This document shows, one piece after another, positions 7,688 to 15,386 of a stretch of DNA of 64,000 bases. Each line of letters opens with the position of its first letter. Position 1 is the first letter of the stretch. Made by a program: the position numbers and the translations under genes. Source of the stretch: Exilispira sp964581895. GTDB taxonomy: Bacteria; Spirochaetota; JAAYUW01. Location: assembly GCA_964581895.1 (NCBI GenBank), contig CAZOPR010000002.1, forward strand, positions 292,066 through 356,065. The letters are read 5' to 3'. Under the pieces are notes generated by a model that was given only the letters and a program-made list of their open reading frames with translations, did not search any database and was not told the origin of the DNA.

Positions 7688-9664
7688 TTATTTTTTTGTT
7701 AGTAGTTTTATCTTATCTCGAAGCACTGCTGCTTCCTCAAATTCCCACTTTTTAGCAGCTTCCATCATTTGATTTGTCAAAATTTTAATCAATTTTTCTT
7801 TTTCTTTTGGATTTAATATATTGTATTTTTTTATCAAAAGATCATAGGCAAGACTTGCGCCTTCTTCTTTTGCCTTTTCCTCTCTTTCGATAAATGTTTT
7901 AACCTCTTTTTTTATACTGGCAGGCACTATATTGTTCTTTTCATTGAACTGGATTTGTATCTGTCGCCTTTTTCTTGTAAGCTCTATAGCCTGCTTCATC
8001 GAATCTGAGATTTCATCGGCATACATTATTATCGTTCCATTGACATTTCTCGCCGCCCTACCCATCATCTGTATTAAAGATTTTTCTGAACGTAAAAACC
8101 CGACTTTATCTGCATCTAATATTGCGACAAGAGTAACTTCGGGTAGATCCAACCCTTCCCTTAAAAGGTTGATACCAACCAGTATTTTATATTCACCTTT
8201 TCTAAATCTGGTAATGATATCTATTCTATCGAGAGAGTCAATTTCTGAGTGAAGATAGGCAGCAGGGTATCTTTGCTTTTCAAGATAATCAGCCAGGTCT
8301 TCAGCATTTTTTTTGGTTAAAACAAGTGCCAAAATCCTTTCATCATTAGCAAGTCTTTTATCTATTTCAGCTATTAAATCCTTAACCTGGTTTTCTGCTG
8401 GGCGAACAATTATTTCAGGGTCTAAAAGTCCTGTTGGCCTTATCCATTGTTCGACAACAACACTTGAACTTGTTTCATATTCAGAAGGTGTTGCACTTAC
8501 AAATAAGACCTTGTTAAAATATTTTTCTACTTCTTCAAAACGAAGTGGTCTATGGTCATAGGCAGAAGGAAGTCGAAAACCATAATCGATAAGCGCTTTC
8601 TTTCGCGATAGATCTCCACCATACATGGCATGAAGTTGAGGAATTGTAACATGTGATTCATCGATAACTATAAGAAAATCTTTTGGGAAGTAGTCAAGCA
8701 AAGTTGCAGGCGGTTGCCCTGGGAGCCTTCCACTAAAATGTCTGCTATAATTTTCAATCCCTTTTACAAAGCCTACCTCATTTATCATCTCTATATCATA
8801 AGAGGTTCTTGATAAAAGTCTTTCTGCTTCAAGGTTTTTCCCCATTTCTTTAAGCTGCCTATATCTATCATTAAGTTCATTTTCTATGGAAATTAGTGCT
8901 CTTTTTCTTTCGTCAAGGTTTGTGACAAAATGCTTTGCCGGATAGATGGTGAATTGTTCTACTTCTGAAATCAAATCTGTAGTAACCGAATGAATAAGCA
9001 AAAGCTTTTCGATATTATCTTGAAAAAATATAATTCTTAAAGCATGCTCGGTATAAGCAGGGAAGATATCTACAATATCCCCTTTGATTCTAAATTTTCC
9101 AGGGGTAAATTCTATATCAGATCTTTCATAAAATATTGCGACAAGAAGCGAGGTAAGCTGTTCTATAGGCATTTGTTCATTTACCTTTAATGGTATTCTC
9201 TGATTTTTATATTCATCAGGATTTCCTATACCATAGATACAGCTTACCGTAGCCACTACTATTACATCATTTCTTGATAAAAGTGCTTCTGTCGCTTTGA
9301 GTCGGAGTCGCTCAATCTCTTCGTTTATATCGGAGTCCTTTTCTATATAGAGATCTCTTGTTGGTAAATATGCTTCTGGTTGATAATAATCAAAGTAAGA
9401 TACAAAATATTCAACTGCATTTTCAGGAAAAAAAGAGTGAAGTTCGCTATAAAGTTGACCAGCTAAAGTTTTGTTATGAGATATCACAAGAGTTGGAAGT
9501 TGAAGTTTTTCAATGATATGAGCAACCGTAAATGTTTTGCCAGAGCCAGTTACCCCGTGCAAAGTAACTCTTTGTTTACCACTTTTAAAAGCTAAAGTTA
9601 TCCTTTCTATTGCTTGTGGCTGATCTCCCGCTGGTGAAAAATTTGAATGAATCTTAAATCTCAT
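7688..9664 (-). CDS. uvrB: UvrABC excinuclease subunit B
   Basis: UvrB is the damage-verifying helicase of nucleotide excision repair. It is loaded by UvrA and then recruits UvrC for incision. The 658-residue length is standard. Walker A is GVTGSGKT at residues 37-44; the beta-hairpin and YQPEAYLPTRD region follows near 95; DESHVT is the Walker B/DEAH box; the C-terminal helicase motifs include INLLREGLDLPEV and QMMGRAARN. The last 35 residues form the UVR motif that contacts UvrC. It is transcribed alone. The upstream region holds a 17-bp tandem array rather than an obvious LexA-type site. Confidence 0.98.
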   Translation of the reverse strand: MRFKIHSNFSPAGDQPQAIERITLAFKSGKQRVTLHGVTGSGKTFTVAHIIEKLQLPTLVISHNKTLAGQLYSELHSFFPENAVEYFVSYFDYYQPEAYLPTRDLYIEKDSDINEEIERLRLKATEALLSRNDVIVVATVSCIYGIGNPDEYKNQRIPLKVNEQMPIEQLTSLLVAIFYERSDIEFTPGKFRIKGDIVDIFPAYTEHALRIIFFQDNIEKLLLIHSVTTDLISEVEQFTIYPAKHFVTNLDERKRALISIENELNDRYRQLKEMGKNLEAERLLSRTSYDIEMINEVGFVKGIENYSRHFSGRLPGQPPATLLDYFPKDFLIVIDESHVTIPQLHAMYGGDLSRKKALIDYGFRLPSAYDHRPLRFEEVEKYFNKVLFVSATPSEYETSSSVVVEQWIRPTGLLDPEIIVRPAENQVKDLIAEIDKRLANDERILALVLTKKNAEDLADYLEKQRYPAAYLHSEIDSLDRIDIITRFRKGEYKILVGINLLREGLDLPEVTLVAILDADKVGFLRSEKSLIQMMGRAARNVNGTIIMYADEISDSMKQAIELTRKRRQIQIQFNEKNNIVPASIKKEVKTFIEREEKAKEEGASLAYDLLIKKYNILNPKEKEKLIKILTNQMMEAAKKWEFEEAAVLRDKIKLLTKK

Positions 9665-9694
9665 ATTTACCCTTTTTCTTTAATAAAAAATAAC

Positions 9695-9796
9695 CTTTAA
9701 TAAAATATAATTTTTATTAAAATATAATCTTTATTAAAATATAATCTTTATTAAAATATAATCTTTATTAAAATATAATCTTTATTAAAAAATATT
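9695..9796. repeat. 17-bp tandem repeat array upstream of uvrB
   Basis: Six tandem units of 17 bp start at 9695, 9712, 9729, 9746, 9763 and 9780. The consensus is CTTTATTAAAATATAAT. The first, second and last units are slightly diverged and the middle three are identical. Each unit carries a TATAAT on the plus strand, repeated every 17 bp. The array fills most of the gap between the uvrB start and the end of the next minus-strand gene. Confidence 0.9.
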
Positions 9797-9833
9797 TTAA
9801 GTACTAAATTTAAATAATTTATTAAAAACTTGA

Positions 9834-11006
9834 TCATTCAAAAATCAACTCGACATTTCCCATATTTACATCAAGATTAACTTTCAATAAATTTTTTTCA
9901 TCAATTTTATTTTGATCAGAATTTAGCTCAAAATCACTAGAAAAGCTGTGAGTCTGTCCTTGATATCTTATTTTAACACTTGCAGCATTTGTTTTTGATT
10001 TAACAAAAAAGTTGGGGCAGTTTTTCACCTGGAAAATAGAATTCGTCATATTTGATTTGTAATTAAAAGATGAAGGAAAATTTGTAAAGTTTTCAGATAT
10101 TATTGTATAATTTCCAGCGTTTTCTTTAATGCCGATAGTTGAAGAGATATCTAACTTTTTTGCATTCAAAACAGAATTTGAGGCATTAAAGTCAAAAGAT
10201 AAATTTTCTGTTTTTAGTAGGTTTGTAGAAATTTCTGATTTTGAAGCATTTAACTTATAAGAAAATGAGTTTTTTGCAATAATTTGCTCACTTTCAAACG
10301 AATTTTCTGATGCAGAAAAATTCAGCTGAATCTGGTTTGAAGTTAAATTTAATATTTTTTCGCTAATATCGCTTGCATTAGCATCCATTTCAAAAAGATT
10401 TGAAATATCAATCTTTTCTGATGCAATCTGAATATTTGATGCATTTGACTCAAATTTTAGGTTTGAATACTTCGTTGGAAGAATAATAAATGCAAAAAGA
10501 TACATTTCATCATCAAAATTATAGTCTTTTTTTGAAAGATTTTCTAAAATTTCAAGTTTATCAGAAGTAAAAATAACTGGATTATCAATCCCCGATATTT
10601 TGGTGTAAAATTTATAAGAAATTTTTGGTTTTTCTTTATCTGAAAAGATTAAAACAGCCTTTGTCAGGTTAAGTGTAAGATTAAAATCTTTAATAACATT
10701 TTCAAGGCTTAGCTCATTTTTTTCTGATATAGGAAAACTTGTTGAGCTTTTAATAAAAGAATCTGCCTCCTGGAAAAACTGATCTTCGATAGCATTTAAG
10801 TTATTTAAATCATTTAAATTAACTTGGAAGCTTGCAGCATTCTTAAAATTATCAATATTATGGTAAAAAGGTCTGATACTATGAGGAATGAACTTAAAAC
10901 CAGTATCTTTACTATCTAAATATGCCTTTGCAACAAAAAGTAAGACAAGACCAATAATTAAAATGACAGCAAGGAATATCCCTAAAATTCTTGTGCTATT
11001 TTTCAT
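9834..11006 (-). CDS. Membrane-anchored beta-repeat protein (DUF4097-like)
   Basis: A single N-terminal membrane segment (about residues 6-30 from this start) is followed by about 360 residues rich in Asn, Ser, Ala and short beta strands. Quasi-repeats of the type NAS..(I/L)xxxxxLxISS suggest a beta-helix or beta-roll. Proteins of the DUF4097/DUF2807 kind look like this and are often encoded beside GntR-regulated ABC systems, as here. I chose the third ATG (11006), because GGAG lies six bases before it; the upstream ATG at 11018 has no ribosome site. It is last in the minus-strand operon after the GntR regulator. Function unknown; a cell-envelope stress role is inferred. Confidence 0.6.
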   Translation of the reverse strand: MKNSTRILGIFLAVILIIGLVLLFVAKAYLDSKDTGFKFIPHSIRPFYHNIDNFKNAASFQVNLNDLNNLNAIEDQFFQEADSFIKSSTSFPISEKNELSLENVIKDFNLTLNLTKAVLIFSDKEKPKISYKFYTKISGIDNPVIFTSDKLEILENLSKKDYNFDDEMYLFAFIILPTKYSNLKFESNASNIQIASEKIDISNLFEMDANASDISEKILNLTSNQIQLNFSASENSFESEQIIAKNSFSYKLNASKSEISTNLLKTENLSFDFNASNSVLNAKKLDISSTIGIKENAGNYTIISENFTNFPSSFNYKSNMTNSIFQVKNCPNFFVKSKTNAASVKIRYQGQTHSFSSDFELNSDQNKIDEKNLLKVNLDVNMGNVELIFE

Positions 11007-11134
11007 TTTCATCTCCATTTAATTTTATTCTTAACTTTTTATTATCAATTTTTTTCATAAAATTTTTGATATTATCATTTTTTTATAGAATGTTCAATAT
11101 TATCAATTTTTTTCATCGTCAATACTGTTAATTT

Positions 11135-11539
11135 TTAATTTTTTTCTTTATTTAATTTTTCATTTTCAATACTGTTATTTTTCAAATTTTCTTCATTTAT
11201 AAAGCTTATAAGTTCATCAACTGTAATACTTAAAATCTTCATTTTCTTTATAATATCTGGTATCTCATTTTTAATGAATTCTTCTTTTTTTATTTTTAAT
11301 ATTTTGTTATATGAATCTTTACTTAAAAAATAACCTATTCCTCTTTTATTATAAATAACGCCCAGATCCAGACATTCACTAAATGCTTTGGCTACGGTGT
11401 TTGGGTTTACTTCAAGATCAAATGCAAGTTCTCTAATAGATGGGATTCTTTCTTCTTCTTTCCATTTTTTTTGCAAGATTAAATCGAAGATCAATTCTAT
11501 GATCTGTAAATAAATAGGTTTTGTTTCATCAAATCTCAT
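11135..11539 (-). CDS. GntR-family transcriptional regulator, YtrA type
   Basis: This 134-residue protein has a winged helix at the N-terminus: PIYLQIIELIFDLILQ, then IPSIRELAFDLEVNPNTVAKAF with the recognition helix, then GYFLS. Only a short helical tail follows. This size and absence of a large effector domain define the YtrA subfamily, which usually represses its own ABC transporter operon. It begins 3 bp after the stop of the permease gene. A palindromic site at 13418-13437 in front of the first gene of the operon is the likely target. Confidence 0.88.
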   Translation of the reverse strand: MRFDETKPIYLQIIELIFDLILQKKWKEEERIPSIRELAFDLEVNPNTVAKAFSECLDLGVIYNKRGIGYFLSKDSYNKILKIKKEEFIKNEIPDIIKKMKILSITVDELISFINEENLKNNSIENEKLNKEKN

Positions 11540-11542
11540 TAA

Positions 11543-12355
11543 TTATTCTCCTTTTACATCATACTCTACTATTCTTAAATATGTCAGAAAATAGAAGAAG
11601 AAAGAAAGAAGGAATTTTATAATTTCGCCAAGTAAAGTGTAATTTATCTCTTTTAATCCTAATCTTGATAGAGTATCTGAAAGATTGAGTGAAAATTGCA
11701 TTGACATATTATTAAAGAATAGCAAAAATACTGATGTATATATCAAAAAAAAGGCGAAGAATATTGCAAGTATAGTTAATATTGTGAGTAGAAAACTATT
11801 TTTTTTGAAATATGTCGAACCAAGCATAAAGATAGAAGTGATAAAAAAGTATGAAGAAATTATTTTATAGTTAAAAAGAGATAATATCGCATCTAATGGA
11901 TAAGTTCTTCGCAAAAAAGCAAAAATAAAAATATTATTAACTAAGAAAGCGATGATAGTAAATAATATACTTAAAAGAAGATAAAAGAAAAAATAGTAAA
12001 GCCAGATACTCAAAAATTTTTCAAAGATTGTTACTGGAACCATAAAAAATTGTGTTGCTTTTTCTTCCTGATGAAGATGCTTAAAACTATTTGAAGCCAT
12101 AATGCAACCAATAAATAAAGAAATTATTAGATAAAAATTAAGGTTGATAGAATTAGTTATCATTATAGAACTGGCAATAAAAATCTTTTTAATAAAAATA
12201 GTAAATAAAATACCAAAGATAAAAATTAAGTTTACAACTAAAGGCGCTATAAAAATTTGTTTACCATATAAATTAAAATCAAGTTTCAATAAAGATAGAA
12301 AATTCTTAGTTTTCGAATTTTCGTAAATTCTAAGTTTTTTATCTATTTCTGTCAT
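11543..12355 (-). CDS. ABC-2 type transporter permease of the GntR-linked operon
   Basis: This 270-residue protein has six predicted membrane segments (about 35-58, 70-88, 115-140, 160-180, 185-215 and 240-262) and no soluble domain, as in small ABC-2/BcrB-like permeases. Its ATPase is encoded upstream on the same strand and the GntR regulator directly downstream. YtrA-type operons of this kind respond to cell-wall-active or membrane-active agents in Gram-positive bacteria. A similar role here is inference. Confidence 0.75.
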   Translation of the reverse strand: MTEIDKKLRIYENSKTKNFLSLLKLDFNLYGKQIFIAPLVVNLIFIFGILFTIFIKKIFIASSIMITNSINLNFYLIISLFIGCIMASNSFKHLHQEEKATQFFMVPVTIFEKFLSIWLYYFFFYLLLSILFTIIAFLVNNIFIFAFLRRTYPLDAILSLFNYKIISSYFFITSIFMLGSTYFKKNSFLLTILTILAIFFAFFLIYTSVFLLFFNNMSMQFSLNLSDTLSRLGLKEINYTLLGEIIKFLLSFFFYFLTYLRIVEYDVKGE

Positions 12356-12361
12356 TTTTTA

Positions 12362-12566
12362 CTCCTATTGTAATGTTATTTTTTCCTTTTTTCGTTTTTA
12401 TTTTTTATTTTTATATTTTTATATTTTTTACTTTTCTTTATATTTTTTACTTTATTTTTATTTATTTCTTTTCTATTCTTTTTTTACTTTTTGCTTTTTT
12501 ATTTTCTTTTTTTAATTTTTTTTATTTTTTGCTTTTATATTTTTTGTTTATTTTGTTTTTATTATT
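12362..12566 (-). other. Purine-only-like A-rich tract within the ABC operon
   Basis: About 200 bp between the ATPase stop and the permease start consists almost entirely of A with scattered G on the transcribed minus strand (T with a few C on the plus strand). I see no gene, hairpin or terminator in it. It is a long low-complexity spacer in an operon whose other gaps are short. The open reading frame on the opposite strand is a composition artefact. Confidence 0.75.
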
Positions 12567-13397
12567 TCAGTTTGACTGATTAAAAATAGTCGGATTTGAT
12601 ATAGCAGCATTGAAGAAAAATTCTAAATCTACTACCTCATTATTATTTTTTCTATTAAGAAGGTAGATTTTGCCAGTTGCTGACTGCTCAAAATATATAA
12701 TATTTTCCTGATCATTTTGTTGATTTGATTCAGTAGCAATAGAATAATTTTGAGTAATATAGTCTAAAGAGTTATTAAAAATGATCTTGCCTTCGTGAAG
12801 TATTATAATTTTATCAAAAAGCTGAGACAGATCTCTTACCTGGTGTGTAGATATTATAAAAATTTGATTTTCAGTTAAACTTTCAGCTATTTTTTTTCTT
12901 ACAGAAGTCTTTGAAGGGATATCAAGACCATTTGTTGGTTCATCTAAAAGCATTATTTTAGCAAATGTTGAAAGGCCAAATGCAAGGTAAAACTTTTTCT
13001 TCTGACCAAATGAAAGAGAGATCAGGTTTTTATCAAGAGGGATTTCAAATTCTTTGCAGGTTTTGAAAAAGTATTCTTCATCAAAATTTGGGTAAAATTC
13101 ACTGTAAAGTTTATAAAATTTTTCACCATTGAAAGATGGCAAGTAAAAATTTTCAGGGAAAAAGAAGATATCTTTCAGCATTTCTGGATCTCTTTTTATA
13201 GATTTTTTACCCATAACTTCGATTTCGCCATTATTTAAATGAAGTAGTCCTGTTATACATTTTAATAATGTCGTTTTCCCTGCACCGTTTTTACCTAAGA
13301 GTCCATAGATATGTCCTTGCTCAAAATTTGCATAAAGATTATTGAAAAGCAGGTTTTTTGAATAACCAAAGACAAGATTTTTACATTCAATCATCAT
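12567..13397 (-). CDS. ABC transporter ATP-binding protein of the GntR-linked operon
   Basis: This 276-residue ATPase has Walker A LLGKNGAGKTT (about residues 33-43), a Q-loop region, a signature reading SLSFGQKKKFYLAF (relaxed LSxGQ), Walker B IMLLDEPTNGLD and the H-loop ISTHQ. It belongs to the ABC-2 drug/antibiotic export group (CcmA/YtrB like). About 60 extra residues at the C-terminus are unassigned. It is first in the operon, downstream of a promoter-plus-palindrome that fits control by the GntR protein encoded at 11135-11539. The second ATG may be the start, since both follow the GGAG site. Confidence 0.9.
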   Translation of the reverse strand: MMIECKNLVFGYSKNLLFNNLYANFEQGHIYGLLGKNGAGKTTLLKCITGLLHLNNGEIEVMGKKSIKRDPEMLKDIFFFPENFYLPSFNGEKFYKLYSEFYPNFDEEYFFKTCKEFEIPLDKNLISLSFGQKKKFYLAFGLSTFAKIMLLDEPTNGLDIPSKTSVRKKIAESLTENQIFIISTHQVRDLSQLFDKIIILHEGKIIFNNSLDYITQNYSIATESNQQNDQENIIYFEQSATGKIYLLNRKNNNEVVDLEFFFNAAISNPTIFNQSN

Positions 13398-13417
13398 ATC
13401 TCCTTAATATTAATATT

Positions 13418-13474
13418 TTAGTGCATTACATCACTAATACACCAAATAAATAATACAATAATTTCAAAAGTCAA
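13418..13474 (-). promoter_or_regulatory. Candidate promoter with GntR (YtrA-type) operator
   Basis: On the minus strand a -35 like TTGACT (13469-13474) is followed by an AT-rich -10 area (ATTTAT at 17-bp spacing, or the nearer TATTAT). Just downstream is a perfect inverted repeat, TTAGTG-N8-CACTAA (13418-13437), about 20 bp before the ATPase start codon. An operator between the -10 and the start codon fits repression by the YtrA-type regulator in the same operon. The assignment to that regulator is inferred from position and symmetry. Confidence 0.6.
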
Positions 13475-13521
13475 CTATTTTTAAATTTATTTTGAAAATT
13501 TAATTAAAAAATATATTCTTA

Positions 13522-13565
13522 AAAAATTAATTTTTCAAAAATTTCTTTTTGAAAAATTAATTTTT
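13522..13565. repeat. Perfect 20-bp inverted repeat, loop of four
   Basis: Two 20-base arms (13522-13541 and 13546-13565) are exact reverse complements around TTTC. The arms are almost all A and T. The element lies in the leader of the TPR gene that starts at 13598, between it and the divergent ABC operon. It could form a long AT hairpin in RNA or a cruciform in DNA. It has no GC core, so it is not a standard terminator. Confidence 0.85.
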
Positions 13566-13597
13566 GAAAAAAGATTAAAAAAAAGTATTTTATTTAT

Positions 13598-15316
13598 ATG
13601 AAACGAAAATATGGTTTTCTATTAATCTTAATAATTTTTATAACTCTGTTTCTTTCTTTTCAAAATGAAGATAATGAAGAAAGGATAATTTCAGATTCAC
13701 AGCTTTTAATAAAAGAAGGGAATTATTCAAAGGCTTTGACTATTTTACTTGCTGAATTTAATAAGAATAATAAATCCTATAAAATTCCAGAAAAAATTGC
13801 CTCAATCTTTTTTTCTCAGCAAGTTTATGACCTCGCATTGAAGTATTATAAGATTGCCTACGAAAATGGATTGAAAAATGTAGAGATTTTAGAAAAAATT
13901 GGTGAATCTTATGCATATGTAAATGACAATAAAAAAGCTATTGAATACTTAAAAGCTGCATTTTTACAGGGGAATTCAGACCCATATTATCTTTATTCAT
14001 TAATATGGGTTTTATTAAAAGAGAAAAAATTTAGTGAAGCATATAGTTTACTTGAATTTGGCAACTCGATGTATCCAAATCTTTCATATTTTATTGGTGC
14101 AAGAGCATTATACTATGCAAATACTTTTGATATTGAAAACGCAAGAAAAGATTATGAAAAAGTTCTGATTTTGACTGCATCTTACTCTCCAATCTATTTT
14201 TATAATTGGGGAGTCATGGAATATCAGCTTAGAAATTTTGCTAAGGCACAAGCTTTATTTTCTGAAGCTGCAAATTTTTCAGGTTTTGGAGAGGCTTTTT
14301 TAGCTTTAGGGGAGTTAAATCTAAGTAAAGCAGAGATAGATCTGGCTGAAAAGTATTTTCTTAGGGGGAAACCACTATTAAAATCTCCATTTATTCTGTA
14401 TGATTTGATCTACCTTTACAGCATAAAAGGAGAAAAAGATAAACTTTTATCAGTATATAAAAGCATTATTAAATTTCCAAATAAATGGTGGATATATCAG
14501 TACAATTTGAACCTTTATGAACAGATGATGAATTTTTATGAGTTAGAATCTTTTTACTATAAAAATCTTGCCCAGCTCGAAAAGAAAAGTTTTTATCAAA
14601 ATTTTTCAGCAAGATTGAAATCTTTTTTTAATATTTTAAATTACAGGATTTTAGGTTTCGTTTCAAGTCTTAGATTAAGATATTTCGCCATTATTCATCT
14701 TATGAGTATAGATAAAAAGCTCGAATCTTTGAATTACTATCAGATTTCAAGAAAGGCATTATCTAGCTTTCCATTTATAAACAAAAAATTGATTTTAACT
14801 GAAAAATCAATTTATGAGAAGGTCAATTCAAAAGATAGTCATATATATGATCTTTATCTTGCGCAAATTTTAAAATCAAAAATAAAAAAAGAAAAATTAA
14901 TAGATCAGTTTTTATTAAAAGCCGATTACCATTATGAAAGATTAGATATACTTAATGCACTTGAGATAAAGGCAAAATTAAATAGAAAAAATATTGAAAA
15001 ATATATTGAAATTATAGGAAAAATTTATGAAATTCTTCCTTATTACTTCAATAGCAGCGATTTGAAAATTCCTATTGATATTCAATTTGATGGCAAAAAA
15101 GAAAATATAAAATTAATCAAAAGTTATTTTAAGGCTAAAGGAATTATTATAAATAAAGATTCAAACTTGAAACTAAATGTAAGTTGTGGAGATACTTTTA
15201 ACTTTGTTCTTGAATATAAAGGAAGTTCAAGTTTTTTCTCTTTGACTAAAGAGGATATAAGTTACGATAGAGTTTCAATTTATGCAAATCTACTATCAAT
15301 CTTAAGAAATAATTAA
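13598..15316 (+). CDS. Membrane-anchored TPR protein
   Basis: This is a 572-residue protein with a signal-anchor at residues about 5-22 and no lipobox cysteine. From about 30 to 340 it contains tandem TPR-type helix pairs; recognisable pieces include ALKYYKIAYENG, KAIEYLKAAFLQG, NARKDYEKVLILT, AQALFSEAANFSG and AEKYFLRGKPLL. The last 200 residues are helical, then beta-rich, and unassigned. TPR arrays act as protein-binding scaffolds, here probably outside the cytoplasmic membrane. It stands alone between divergent and convergent genes. Confidence 0.75.
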   Translation: MKRKYGFLLILIIFITLFLSFQNEDNEERIISDSQLLIKEGNYSKALTILLAEFNKNNKSYKIPEKIASIFFSQQVYDLALKYYKIAYENGLKNVEILEKIGESYAYVNDNKKAIEYLKAAFLQGNSDPYYLYSLIWVLLKEKKFSEAYSLLEFGNSMYPNLSYFIGARALYYANTFDIENARKDYEKVLILTASYSPIYFYNWGVMEYQLRNFAKAQALFSEAANFSGFGEAFLALGELNLSKAEIDLAEKYFLRGKPLLKSPFILYDLIYLYSIKGEKDKLLSVYKSIIKFPNKWWIYQYNLNLYEQMMNFYELESFYYKNLAQLEKKSFYQNFSARLKSFFNILNYRILGFVSSLRLRYFAIIHLMSIDKKLESLNYYQISRKALSSFPFINKKLILTEKSIYEKVNSKDSHIYDLYLAQILKSKIKKEKLIDQFLLKADYHYERLDILNALEIKAKLNRKNIEKYIEIIGKIYEILPYYFNSSDLKIPIDIQFDGKKENIKLIKSYFKAKGIIINKDSNLKLNVSCGDTFNFVLEYKGSSSFFSLTKEDISYDRVSIYANLLSILRNN

Positions 15317-15386
15317 TAATAAAAAGTTAAATTTATAAAAAAAATAATTTTATAAGATAATTATGAGCTACTCTTTTCTAGTGTTA

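Noticed and set aside
12373..12579. 68-codon plus-strand ORF rich in Phe and Leu
   Set aside because: It is a by-product of the T-rich tract opposite the ABC operon.
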